Assembly: GCA_031281685.1 (NCBI GenBank)
Contig: JAITFA010000005.1
Coordinates: 1 to 11,200, forward strand
Length of the DNA: 11,200 nucleotides
From: Treponema sp.
GTDB taxonomy: Bacteria; Spirochaetota; Spirochaetia; Treponematales; Breznakiellaceae
Direction: 5' to 3'
A program made the translations under genes and the position numbers. The notes under the pieces were generated by a model. The model worked only from the letters and a program-made list of their open reading frames with translations, made no database searches and was not told the origin of the DNA. Each line of letters starts with the position of its first letter. Positions within the stretch are counted from its first letter, which is position 1. Below, in pieces: positions 1 to 7,244 of this stretch.

Positions 1-27
1 TGTATGTCCGTTTGGGTCTGTGGTGGT

Positions 28-48
28 GGGGGGGGGGGCCGCCCCCCC
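28..48. repeat. Poly-G/poly-C hairpin at the left edge
   Basis: An uninterrupted run of 11 G (28-38) is followed by CCG and then 7 C (42-48). The last seven G and the seven C can pair as a 7-bp G:C stem with a 3-nt loop. Just upstream the strand is also G-rich (GGG at 14-16, GGTGGT at 22-27), so a G-quadruplex is an alternative fold. No T-tract follows on the plus strand, so it does not look like a classical terminator for a gene entering from the left. Long G runs slip easily during replication, and in treponemes poly-G tracts upstream of some genes are known to alter promoter strength. No gene controlled by this tract is visible in the window. The tract is seen directly; any role is inference. 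Confidence 0.7.
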
Positions 49-153
49 GCTAGAAAATAAACAACTAGCTTCAAATTTGCGCGGCCATGTAGCCGTTCAG
101 CCAAAATGAACAAAAAAAAACGTGCTGATACTAGGGAATGATGAGTATTTGTG

Positions 154-240
154 GAGGATACGATACACTGGAGGCTCAAAAGTGCCGCGCTTGCGGCGGG
201 TAACGCGAGGTTTGTCGTGTAGCAGGCTCTCATGCTCCTC
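154..240 (+). ncRNA. Candidate structured RNA or structured leader
   Basis: Three inverted repeats nest concentrically: GAGGA (154-158) with TCCTC (236-240), TACAC (164-168) with GTGTA (217-221), and GCCGC (184-188) with GCGGC (193-197) closed by a GCTT loop. Nested pairing around one apex is what a stable RNA or a structured 5' leader would give. I compared it by eye with tRNA, SRP RNA, tmRNA and RNase P RNA signatures and saw no match: there is no GTTCRA T-loop, no GGAAG SRP tip and no RNase P core. The outer arms are purine- and pyrimidine-rich, so chance pairing is easy, and the right arm could slide along the pyrimidine tract. Neither strand nor ends are fixed by the sequence. Low confidence. 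Confidence 0.2.
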
Positions 241-287
241 TCCTCCTCCTTTCTATACATCCGCCTCAACGGATGCTAAAAATATGA

Positions 288-309
288 TAGCGCGTTTTTA
301 GTAGCGCGT
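288..309. repeat. Short direct repeat TAGCGCGT
   Basis: TAGCGCGT occurs at 288-295 and again at 302-309, a spacing of 14 bases centre to centre, separated by TTTTAG. The CGCG cores are self-complementary, so the pair could also form a 4-bp hairpin. It lies just downstream of a -10-like TATGAT and upstream of the J-domain gene, which would suit a regulator site, but nothing identifies a protein that binds it. Confidence 0.3.
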
Positions 310-394
310 CAAATGGTTTATGTTGGCCATTTCAATATCCCGCGACAGCGTGACGGCTATAGTCATGAATCCAATACTGCGATACAGTAAAGGC

Positions 395-838
395 ATGGGT
401 ATTTTTGAGCGGATTGAGGATGTAATCAAAAGTTATCTTAACGATGAAGACGGAGCGCCCTTTGGCAAGACCCGGCAGTATAGTGATCCTGATTATGAAA
501 CGGCGTATAAGGAACTTAACGAGTACCTGAACGATGGGACGAGTACGCGGCATCGAGCTTCGTTTGACCATGAGGCGCGTAGCCAGAGTTCCCGCGCCTA
601 TGACAGCAACCGCAGCGCCAACATTCCCGAAGACCTGCGCCAGGACTTCGCGGAACTGGGGCTTCCCTTTGGCGCCAGCGCCGATGAATGTAAAGCAGCC
701 TACAAGAAACTGCTCAAGATACACCACCCTGACCGACACGCTGGCCATGCGGAGAATATGCGTAAAGCAACCGCGAAGTCAGCCCGCATCAACGCCGCGT
801 ACGACCGCATTGAGAACTGGCGGCAAAACAAGCAGTAA
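395..838 (+). CDS. Small J-domain (DnaJ-like) co-chaperone, C-terminal J domain
   Basis: A 147-residue cytoplasmic protein with a J domain at its C-terminus (about residues 82-143). The diagnostic HPD tripeptide is at 111-113, between a basic helix II (KAAYKKLLKIH) and helix III ending SARINAAYDRIENW. J domains stimulate the ATPase of DnaK/Hsp70. There is no Gly/Phe region, zinc-finger or DnaJ C-terminal substrate domain, so this is a class C J protein and the rest of the chain should decide its client. The N-terminal segment (MGIFERIEDVIKSYLND) is followed by a low-complexity linker rich in Ser, Arg and Asp (about 45-78). I chose the ATG at 395 because the family as I know it starts MGIF. 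Its AAAGG is only one base away, so the in-frame ATGs at 365 (10 residues more) and 320 (25 more) remain possible, although neither has a Shine-Dalgarno. The gene converges with gltD and is terminated by the hairpin at 916-951. Confidence 0.85.
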   Translation: MGIFERIEDVIKSYLNDEDGAPFGKTRQYSDPDYETAYKELNEYLNDGTSTRHRASFDHEARSQSSRAYDSNRSANIPEDLRQDFAELGLPFGASADECKAAYKKLLKIHHPDRHAGHAENMRKATAKSARINAAYDRIENWRQNKQ

Positions 839-846
839 GCGGTCGT

Positions 847-912
847 ATGTTTCTCAGAAAGCTCAAGCAGGTTTTGCGGGAGTTTATCCACGGTGTTCAC
901 CACGATAAATAA
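847..912 (+). CDS. Possible 21-residue cationic amphipathic peptide
   Basis: A short frame starts 8 bases after the J-domain stop and ends 3 bases before the terminator stem. That is the expected place for a small gene cotranscribed with the J-domain gene. It begins MFLRKLKQVLREFI and ends with several histidines, aspartate and lysine. Hydrophobic residues at 2, 3, 6, 9, 10, 13, 14 and 17 fall on one face of a helix, with Lys/Arg on the other, the pattern of membrane-surface or small regulatory peptides. No clear Shine-Dalgarno precedes it; translation would rely on re-initiation after the J-domain stop. A frame this short can arise by chance, so this is a candidate only, and I do not recognise a family. 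Confidence 0.25.
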   Translation: MFLRKLKQVLREFIHGVHHDK

Positions 913-915
913 CCT

Positions 916-965
916 GCATCCGGCAATTCTGAATTGAGCATTGCCGGATGCGATTTCCTTTTTCT
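916..965 (+). terminator. Intrinsic terminator between convergent J-domain gene and gltD
   Basis: A perfect 12-bp inverted repeat, GCATCCGGCAAT (916-927) and ATTGCCGGATGC (940-951), encloses a 12-nt loop and is followed on the plus strand by GATTTCCTTTTTCT (952-965). The stem plus T-rich tail fits a Rho-independent terminator for the J-domain transcript. The same stem lies 21 bases beyond the gltD stop and can also fold in the minus-strand transcript, but the downstream T content there is poor (GGTTATTTATCG), so it would be weaker in that direction. Confidence 0.85.
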
Positions 966-971
966 AAAACA

Positions 972-2429
972 TTACAGCGTTTTGATGATAGCTTCCGCGG
1001 CGCTGCGTCCGTCGGCAATAGCGCGAACTACTAGACTCGCGCCGTTGCGGGAGTCACCAGCAGCCCAGACTTTGGGGTTCGAGGTGTGAAAACTGCCGCG
1101 AGTGCGGATGTTGCCACGCTCGTCGGTTTCAAGCATGAGGTCAGCGACAATGCCGTCCTGCACAACGTGGGTAAAGCCCATTGCCAGCAACACGAGGTCA
1201 GCGCCAATCTCGAAATCAGAGCCGGGAACTTCGCTCATTACCCAGCGACCGTTTTTCTGCGTCCACTCAACACGGCAGGCATGGATGGCTTCCACGTTTC
1301 CATTGCGGCCAATAAAGTCTTTGGTGTTGATAGACCAGAAACGCTCGCCACCTTCGAGGTGTGAACTTGAGGTCTTTAAGACCTTAGGCCAGAGAGGCCA
1401 GGGTTCTTCGGGCGGGCGGTGGAGCGGCGGCTTGGGTAAGACCTCGATTTGCGATACCCGCAAAGCGCCTTGGCGATTGGCGGTGCCAACGCAGTCTGAG
1501 CCAGTATCGCCGCCGCCGATGACCACCACACGCTTGCCAAAGGCGGTGATGCTGCCTTTGTCCGAGTGGTTGGTTTCACTGGCAAGAACACGGTTCTGCC
1601 GGACAAGGTAATCAAGCGCCTGTACAATGCCGGCGTTCTCGCGTCCCGGAACGCTGATGTCGCGGGGTTCGCGCGCGCCAATCGTTAATAACACAAGGTC
1701 AAACGTAGACTCCAGTTGCTTGGCGTCGATAAGTTCCGTATCAGTATTATCCACCACGCCAAAACCGTAACGGGCCGAGCCAACACGGGCGTTGGTCTTG
1801 AAGACGACACCTTCTTCCCCCATGAGCGCAATACGGCGATCCAAAAAGCTCTTGTCAAACTTGAAGTCAGGGATACCGTAGCGAAGGTAGCCCCCGGGTT
1901 TGCGGTCTGCCTCATAGACCGTTATTGAAAAACCAGCGCGGCTGAGGAAGTAGGCGGCTGAAAGGCCCGCAGGTCCAGCGCCCACGATGGCAACTTTCTT
2001 CCCGTTGCGCGTTTTTGGCGGGCGCGGTTTTACAATGCCCAGCTCAAACGCCTTTTCAATAACCGCAAGCTCGTTTTGCCTGATGGTAACCGGCTCGTCG
2101 TTCACGCCGAGTACACAGGACGCCTCGCAGAGCGCGGGACAGACTCGCCCCGTGAACTCTGGAAACGGATTGCGTTCCTCAAGAAGCGCCCACGCGCCTG
2201 CCCAGTCACCCCGATAGACCCGATCCTGCCATTCCGGCATGGTGTTTGAGATAGGACAGGCCCAGTGGCAGAAAGGCACGCCGCAGTCCATGCACCGAGC
2301 CGCCTGAGAGCGGCGCTCTTCGTCAGTCAGCGTGAGTTCCACCTCGCTGTAATCATTAAGCCGTTCTTCCACGGGGCGATAATCCGCAAGCTGCCGTGGT
2401 ATTTCCAGAAATCCTCTTGGCGAACCCAT
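972..2429 (-). CDS. gltD: Glutamate synthase [NADPH] small (beta) subunit
   Basis: A 485-residue FAD/NADPH-dependent oxidoreductase that delivers electrons from NADPH to the large subunit GltB through FAD and 4Fe-4S clusters, in the cytoplasm. Domains in order: an N-terminal cysteine-rich Fe-S region (C46, C49, C54, C58, with C97, C101, C105 further on), an FAD-binding dinucleotide fold (VGAGPAGL, 149-156), a second nucleotide-binding fold for NADPH (IGGGDTGSD, 304-312), and a C-terminal FAD contact (AAGDSRNGASLVVRA, 456-470). Length is close to the usual 470-490. The start overlaps the gltB stop by one base (TAATG), with GGAG nine bases upstream, so the two are translationally coupled and should be made in equal amounts. 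One oddity is a roughly 14-residue insertion near 217-236, between the FAD segment and the LLTIGA strand, compared with my memory of the E. coli protein. No key residue is missing. Confidence 0.96.
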   Translation of the reverse strand: MGSPRGFLEIPRQLADYRPVEERLNDYSEVELTLTDEERRSQAARCMDCGVPFCHWACPISNTMPEWQDRVYRGDWAGAWALLEERNPFPEFTGRVCPALCEASCVLGVNDEPVTIRQNELAVIEKAFELGIVKPRPPKTRNGKKVAIVGAGPAGLSAAYFLSRAGFSITVYEADRKPGGYLRYGIPDFKFDKSFLDRRIALMGEEGVVFKTNARVGSARYGFGVVDNTDTELIDAKQLESTFDLVLLTIGAREPRDISVPGRENAGIVQALDYLVRQNRVLASETNHSDKGSITAFGKRVVVIGGGDTGSDCVGTANRQGALRVSQIEVLPKPPLHRPPEEPWPLWPKVLKTSSSHLEGGERFWSINTKDFIGRNGNVEAIHACRVEWTQKNGRWVMSEVPGSDFEIGADLVLLAMGFTHVVQDGIVADLMLETDERGNIRTRGSFHTSNPKVWAAGDSRNGASLVVRAIADGRSAAEAIIKTL

Positions 2430-5400
2430 TAGTTCTTCTCCGTTAGTTCTTGTTTTTCCCGGATCTCATAGAGTTTCCGGTCCAGTTCCGCCAGCTTCAT
2501 CTGCTGAAGCGCCCGTTTGTATTCCACCGGTAGTACCTTAATAAACTTGGGCCGGTAGGCATCCCAAGCGTCGTAGATACCTTGGGCATACGCCGAGCCT
2601 GTCCAGTACAGGTGCCTCGCCAGCGTATTTTTGACAAAGTTCGCGTCTTCCTCATTGTCAAGGTCCGATAACTCCACCATGCCCTTATTAAGGAAAAAAG
2701 TGAAGTTACCGTCGAGGTCAAGGGTGTATGCAATGCCGCCAGACATACCAGCGGCGAAGTTGCGGCCAACTTTGCCCAGCACAATGAGCCTGCCGCCGGT
2801 CATGTACTCGGCGCAGTGATCGCCTGCGCCTTCAACAACAGCAATCGCGCCAGAGTTCCGTACACAGAAACGCTCGCCCGCAACACCTGCGGCATAAAGT
2901 TCGCCAGAGGTCGCGCCGTACAGTACGGTGTTACCCACAATGATGTTCTCATTGCTTTTGAACTTGGACCCGTGCGGCGGCGAAACCACGATGCGTCCGC
3001 CGGAAAGTCCCTTACCCAGATAGTCGTTGGTGTCTCCGGCAAGGCGGAAAGTAATGCCTTTTGCAAGGAATGCGCCGAAGCTCTGGCCAGCGGAACCGGT
3101 GAAGTCAACAGTGATGAAGTTTTCTGGCAAGCCCTGACTGCCATAGCGTTTACTCACCTCGTAGGAGAGCATTGCGCCAACAGCGCGGTCGGTGTTGTGA
3201 ATCGGGAAGCGGAGCGCCAGCGGAATCTTTTTATCCATAGCGGACAGACACTTGTCAATGAGTGTGCGATCAAGCACATTGTCGATCTTGTGAATCTGAT
3301 TATGGGTACAGTGCAGGCTTTGCCCATTGGGGATGTTCGACAAACATTCCGCCTTGAAGAGCAGGGGACTCAGGTCGATATGGGCTGATTTTGGCTTATC
3401 GCTCCTGCGCTGAACCAGCATATCTGCCCTGCCGATGAGTTCATCGAAATGGCGGAAACCAAGCGACGCCATGATTTCCCGTGTTTCTTGGGCGATAAAC
3501 CTGAAAAAGTTGATCAGGTACTCGCTTTTGCCAGTGAAGCGGGTTCTGAGCGCGGGGTCTTGAGTGGCGACACCCATAGGGCAGGTATTTTCGTGGCATT
3601 TTCGCATCATCACACAGCCAAGCACGATGAGCGTTGAGGTGCCGAAGCCAAACTCCTCAGCGCCGAGCATACCGGCTATCACGATGTCGCGGCCAGTTTT
3701 TAGTTGTCCGTCAGTCATAAGGCGGACACGACCTCGCAGTCCATTTCGCACCAGCACCTGATGGGTCTCGGCAAGGCCGATTTCCCACGGCAGACCCGCA
3801 TGTCGTATGCTCGACTGCGGACTTGCGCCCGTGCCGCCGTCATAGCCAGAGATGAGGATGTTGTCGGCATGAGCCTTGGCCACGCCAGCAGCCACTGTAC
3901 CCACGCCGCTCCCTGACACCAGCTTCACACTGATCCGCGCCTGCGGGTTGGCGTTCTTGAGATCAAAAATAAGCTCGGCCAAGTCTTCTATAGAATAGAT
4001 GTCGTGGTGCGGCGGCGGGCTGATGAGCGTTACACCCGGTGTTGAATAGCGTGTGCGGGCAATGTTTACGTCAACCTTATGCCCGGGTAACTGACCACCC
4101 TCGCCCGGCTTTGCGCCCTGAGCAATCTTTATCTGTAACTCAATGGCGTTAGCCAGATATTCACTGGTTACGCCGAAGCGTCCCGACGCCACCTGCTTGA
4201 TGGCACTTCGTGTCCATGTTCCGTCGGCTCGCGGCTGGAAACGCTCTGGATTCTCGCCGCCCTCGCCGGAATTGGAGCGGCCTTTGATGGAATTCATTGC
4301 CGCAGCGATGGTCTCATGCGCCTCCCGTGAGATGGAGCCAAAGGACATTGCGCCAGTGGTGAAGCGTTTCATGATTTCCTCAACAGGCTCCACTTCTTCA
4401 ATGGGAATCGCGGCGGCTGGGGCAAAGTCGAGCAAGCCGCGAATTACATGGGGGCTTTGGTTAAGGCTGTTGACAGCGGCAGAGAACTGCTTGAAACGCG
4501 CATAATTGCCCTCACGGGTAGCCCATTGAAGCAGGTATATGGTTTCCGGGTTCCATGCGTGTTTTTCGCCCAGCTTGCGCCAGCGGTACTGGCCCACACT
4601 AGCGAGCAGGAAGTCCGGCGTGGTAAGCGTCTCGCTCATACGCGCCCAAGCGTCCCGTGCTGTATGGTAATCAGCAAGCGCCTCTGCCTCAAGTTCCGCG
4701 AAACCCGCGCCACCAATACGGCTCAGGGTTCCGGTGAAACATTTGTCTATAACTGCTTGACCCAAGCCAATGGCCTCAAACACCTGCGCCCCCCGGTACG
4801 AGCGGAGCGTACTTGTTCCCATCTTGGACATAACCTTGAGCATTGCCTTAGAAAGCCCTTTGAGATAAGACTTTCTCGCGTGGGCAAAGTCCCCGACCCG
4901 TCCGGCGTCTGGTCCCTGACAGAGCGCCTTGATAGAAGCCAGCGCTCCATAAGGCACAACCAGATCAGCGCCATAACCAAAGAGCAGGGCAAAGTGCATA
5001 ATCTCACGAGGCTCGGCTGATTCTACGATGAGCGACGCCTTCATCCGCAGTCCTGCTTTAATCAGCCCGTGGTGAAGCGCGCCCACAGCCATCAGCGCCG
5101 GAATCGCGCAACGCCCAGCCTCTGGCGACAGACATGCACGGTCAGACAATGTGATCAGCGACGCGCCGTCGTTAATCGCCTTCTTCGCTTCGGCAAGCAA
5201 GCGATCTAGCGCCTGCTCCAGCGCGGACGCGGCGGTAATATCCGCGCCTCCCACCAGCGGCACATAGAACGTGGCGTCCAGAGTATGGGATTTAAATTCC
5301 TGCGGCGCGATGTTTTTCAGTCTTAGCAGGTCTTCCCGCGTCATAATCGGGTGCAAAACTTTTATTCTGCGGCAGTGTTCCGGCGTTTCCTCCAGTAGAT

Positions 5401-7069
5401 CGCCCTGCGGACCTATAAAACTCGTCAGAGTCATAACCATGTCTTCGCGGATTGAGTCAATCGGCGGATTCGTAACCTGAGCAAACACCTGCTTGAAATA
5501 AGCGTAGACCCGCTGGCTCTTGTCGGAGAACACGGCAAGCGGGGTATCGGTTCCCATAGAACTGGTTGGTTCCTGACCAGTCTCGATCATGGGTATCAGA
5601 AGCCGCTCGCGGTCTTCCTGTGTATAGCCAGCGGCGCGTTCCATGAACAGGGTTTTCGGGGCTGACAGCGGAGTATCCGGCGTTACAATTGCCTCGCCAG
5701 TGGTGTCAGACATATCAAGCTCCTGCGGCAGCGTGATCACGCGCTTGGTCCATTCGGCAAAGGGCTTGGTCTGGCACACCGATCGTTTTGCCTCAGCATC
5801 GGGGATGATACGGCCTTCAAGCATATCCACAAGCAGGAGTTTCCCGGGTAGGAGGCGTCCCTTGTAAACCACTTCTTCCGGCTTAAAATCCTGTACGCCG
5901 GTTTCAGACGCCATCACAATCAGGTTATCCTTTGTGATGGTGTACCGCGACGGCCTCAGTCCGTTACGATCGAGAGTACCGCCCACATAGCGGCCATCGC
6001 AGAACACCATAGACGCTGGTCCATCCCACGGTTCCATCATGCAGGCGTGGTACTGGTAAAATTCCTTGAGTTCAACCGGAATGTTGTTCTTCTCGTTCCA
6101 CGACTCTGGAATCAACATCATCAGCGCATGGGGCAGGCTTCGTCCGGCCATCATCAACAGTTCCAGCACATTATCAAAGCTGGCTGAATCACTCTTCTCC
6201 GGTTCAATGATGGGCAGGAGTTCCTGCCATTCAGCCGGAAACAGTGCTGACCGCGCTATCATCCAGAAACGGTTTCCTTTAATTGTGTTTATTTCGCCAT
6301 TGTGGGCAATCATGCGGAAGGGCTGGGCAAGCGGCCAGTTCGGAAACGTGTTGGTTGAGAAGCGCGAGTGAATCAGCGCTACCGCTGTTTTAAGCGCCTC
6401 GTCTTCCAGTTCCGGGTAAAACAGCCGCAACTGCGCCGGCATCAACATTCCCTTATACACAATGGTCCGCGACGAAAGCGAAGGGAAGTACACACGCGCC
6501 GCTTTTAGCTCCTCATTCTCCATAACAAAGCGTTCAAACTTTTTTCTAAACGCATAAAGCCGGAACTCAAGGCCAAGCCCTTCCGCCTTTTCCGGCGTGA
6601 TCGCGGCTGGTATCAAAAAAAGTTGCCGTATCAACGGCTCCACGCTGGCGGCTATCGAACCGAGCGCATCCCGATTGGTAGGTACATCGCGCCAAAGCGG
6701 TGTGAAGCCGCTGTCTTTTGCCAGCGCCGCGATTTTATCCGTGATTAACGCCTGTTGTTCCTCTGCTTTTGGGAAAAAGAGAAGGCCGGTTCCATATGTT
6801 CCGGGTTCAGAAATTTGCGTACACAGCTTTTTATAAAAATCATGGGGTATCTGCAAGAGAACCCCTGACCCATCACCAGTTTTGTTATCCGCGCTTTCCG
6901 CACCCCGGTGTTCCATTCGCTCCAGAACCTCAAGCCCCCGCCGAAGAATGTCGTGGGAAGCCCGGCCCTTGATGTCCGCGACAAACCCAATGCCGCAGGA
7001 ATCATGCTCATCAGCCACTCGATATAAGCCCTGCGGGGCGCACTGGTCAGCCCCCTCCGCGTGTTCCAT
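2429..7069 (-). CDS. gltB: Glutamate synthase [NADPH] large (alpha) subunit
   Basis: A 1546-residue cytoplasmic enzyme that makes glutamate from 2-oxoglutarate and glutamine-derived ammonia, using electrons from GltD. Domains: an N-terminal Ntn-type glutaminase, in which Cys25 (DSCGIGF) is the expected nucleophile after removal of a 24-residue propeptide and HNGEINT (256-262) is a conserved glutaminase segment; a central domain (about 480-770); an FMN TIM barrel (about 825-1200) with the FMN/2-oxoglutarate segment SGYDGGTGASP (1074-1084) and the 3Fe-4S cysteines C1152, C1158 and C1163 (CVMMRKCHENTC); and a C-terminal GXGXG beta-helix domain (about 1275-1470). Length is normal for bacterial GltB (about 1480-1550). 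The ATG has AAGGAG eight to nine bases upstream (7077-7083). It is the first gene of the gltBD operon, with a promoter at 7101-7129. No frameshift or missing catalytic residue is visible. A ferredoxin-dependent GltS is the alternative, but the coupled gltD argues for the NADPH enzyme. Confidence 0.97.
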   Translation of the reverse strand: MEHAEGADQCAPQGLYRVADEHDSCGIGFVADIKGRASHDILRRGLEVLERMEHRGAESADNKTGDGSGVLLQIPHDFYKKLCTQISEPGTYGTGLLFFPKAEEQQALITDKIAALAKDSGFTPLWRDVPTNRDALGSIAASVEPLIRQLFLIPAAITPEKAEGLGLEFRLYAFRKKFERFVMENEELKAARVYFPSLSSRTIVYKGMLMPAQLRLFYPELEDEALKTAVALIHSRFSTNTFPNWPLAQPFRMIAHNGEINTIKGNRFWMIARSALFPAEWQELLPIIEPEKSDSASFDNVLELLMMAGRSLPHALMMLIPESWNEKNNIPVELKEFYQYHACMMEPWDGPASMVFCDGRYVGGTLDRNGLRPSRYTITKDNLIVMASETGVQDFKPEEVVYKGRLLPGKLLLVDMLEGRIIPDAEAKRSVCQTKPFAEWTKRVITLPQELDMSDTTGEAIVTPDTPLSAPKTLFMERAAGYTQEDRERLLIPMIETGQEPTSSMGTDTPLAVFSDKSQRVYAYFKQVFAQVTNPPIDSIREDMVMTLTSFIGPQGDLLEETPEHCRRIKVLHPIMTREDLLRLKNIAPQEFKSHTLDATFYVPLVGGADITAASALEQALDRLLAEAKKAINDGASLITLSDRACLSPEAGRCAIPALMAVGALHHGLIKAGLRMKASLIVESAEPREIMHFALLFGYGADLVVPYGALASIKALCQGPDAGRVGDFAHARKSYLKGLSKAMLKVMSKMGTSTLRSYRGAQVFEAIGLGQAVIDKCFTGTLSRIGGAGFAELEAEALADYHTARDAWARMSETLTTPDFLLASVGQYRWRKLGEKHAWNPETIYLLQWATREGNYARFKQFSAAVNSLNQSPHVIRGLLDFAPAAAIPIEEVEPVEEIMKRFTTGAMSFGSISREAHETIAAAMNSIKGRSNSGEGGENPERFQPRADGTWTRSAIKQVASGRFGVTSEYLANAIELQIKIAQGAKPGEGGQLPGHKVDVNIARTRYSTPGVTLISPPPHHDIYSIEDLAELIFDLKNANPQARISVKLVSGSGVGTVAAGVAKAHADNILISGYDGGTGASPQSSIRHAGLPWEIGLAETHQVLVRNGLRGRVRLMTDGQLKTGRDIVIAGMLGAEEFGFGTSTLIVLGCVMMRKCHENTCPMGVATQDPALRTRFTGKSEYLINFFRFIAQETREIMASLGFRHFDELIGRADMLVQRRSDKPKSAHIDLSPLLFKAECLSNIPNGQSLHCTHNQIHKIDNVLDRTLIDKCLSAMDKKIPLALRFPIHNTDRAVGAMLSYEVSKRYGSQGLPENFITVDFTGSAGQSFGAFLAKGITFRLAGDTNDYLGKGLSGGRIVVSPPHGSKFKSNENIIVGNTVLYGATSGELYAAGVAGERFCVRNSGAIAVVEGAGDHCAEYMTGGRLIVLGKVGRNFAAGMSGGIAYTLDLDGNFTFFLNKGMVELSDLDNEEDANFVKNTLARHLYWTGSAYAQGIYDAWDAYRPKFIKVLPVEYKRALQQMKLAELDRKLYEIREKQELTEKN

Positions 7070-7094
7070 GAAATAAGCTCCTTATAAAAGTATT

Positions 7095-7110
7095 CTTGTT
7101 ATAATACAAG
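7095..7110. promoter_or_regulatory. Palindrome over both divergent -10 boxes, possible operator
   Basis: CTTGT (7095-7099) and ACAAG (7106-7110) flank the six bases TATAAT. The palindrome covers the gltBD -10 on the minus strand and a consensus TATAAT with an extended TGT (7097-7105, TGTTATAAT) on the plus strand. A dimeric regulator bound here could shut both directions at once. The arms are only 5 bp, so chance is possible and no regulator family is implied. Confidence 0.35.
7097..7105 (+). promoter_or_regulatory. Extended -10 element pointing toward oadG
   Basis: TGTTATAAT is a full match to the extended -10 form (TGnTATAAT), which can work without a good -35; the sequence 17 bases upstream (around 7074-7082) is not -35-like. 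A start near 7112 would give a leader of about 130 bases before oadG. It shares bases with the gltBD -10 on the other strand, so the two promoters would compete for polymerase. A second plus-strand candidate lies at 7188-7216. Confidence 0.4.
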
Positions 7111-7129
7111 TTACGCGGTCTCCTTTCAA
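7101..7129 (-). promoter_or_regulatory. Sigma-70-type promoter of gltBD
   Basis: Read on the minus strand, TTGAAA (7129-7124) and TATTAT (7106-7101) are separated by exactly 17 bases, each matching the consensus at five of six positions. Transcription would start near 7094, giving a leader of about 25 bases before the gltB ATG, enough for the AAGGAG site and little else. The -10 lies inside the palindrome 7095-7110, so a repressor there could block it. Position and spacing are seen; activity is inferred. Confidence 0.7.
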
Positions 7130-7187
7130 CAGGCCGGAACGCCCGAATCAACCGTAACAAAGCCCTTTGCCCGGTTCAACATGGTAC

Positions 7188-7216
7188 TTGATAAAAAATG
7201 CTCAATCCAGCATACT
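7188..7216 (+). promoter_or_regulatory. Candidate proximal promoter of oadGAB
   Basis: TTGATA (7188-7193) is followed after 17 bases by CATACT (7211-7216): five of six and four of six matches to the sigma-70 consensus. A start near 7223 would leave a short leader of about 22 bases before the oadG ATG, carrying its AGGGGG ribosome site. The weak -10 makes this less certain than the gltBD promoter; the extended -10 at 7097-7105 is the alternative. Confidence 0.4.
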
Positions 7217-7244
7217 CCGTTTAATTACTTATCTAGGGGGATAT

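Larger units (their letters stand above)
51..394. other. Leader region without a confident gene, upstream of the J-domain gene
   Basis: I see no confident gene here. The stretch holds several short structures. GCTAG (49-53) pairs with CTAGC (65-69). GTTCA (95-99) pairs with TGAAC (107-111) and runs into a 9-A tract (112-120). A nested set of pairings lies between about 154 and 240 (separate entry). A 20-nt pyrimidine-only tract occupies 235-254. CATCCG (258-263) pairs with CGGATG (270-275). TAGCGCGT is repeated directly at 288-295 and 302-309. TATGAT (283-288) and TATAGT (358-363) resemble -10 boxes but have no matching -35 at the right distance, so I do not call a promoter. A 21-codon reading frame with three cysteines (138-203) is discussed in the findings. 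Confidence 0.55.

Noticed and set aside
95-120. Terminator made of GTTCA/TGAAC next to the 9-A run
   Set aside because: The homopolymer is A on the 3' side in the plus strand, and on the minus strand the T-run precedes the stem, so the order is wrong for both directions.
145-245. tRNA, SRP RNA, tmRNA or RNase P RNA in the leader
   Set aside because: None of the diagnostic conserved loops or cores is present on either strand.
2816-3388. 190-codon plus-strand frame opposite gltB, and other long antisense frames in gltB, oadA and oadB
   Set aside because: They are shadows of strongly conserved genes on the other strand, without ribosome sites or recognisable domains.
7167-7244. TTG start extending oadG by 26 residues
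   Set aside because: It has no ribosome site, would run through the candidate promoter, and the ATG at 7245 has AGGGGG and the family-like N-terminus.
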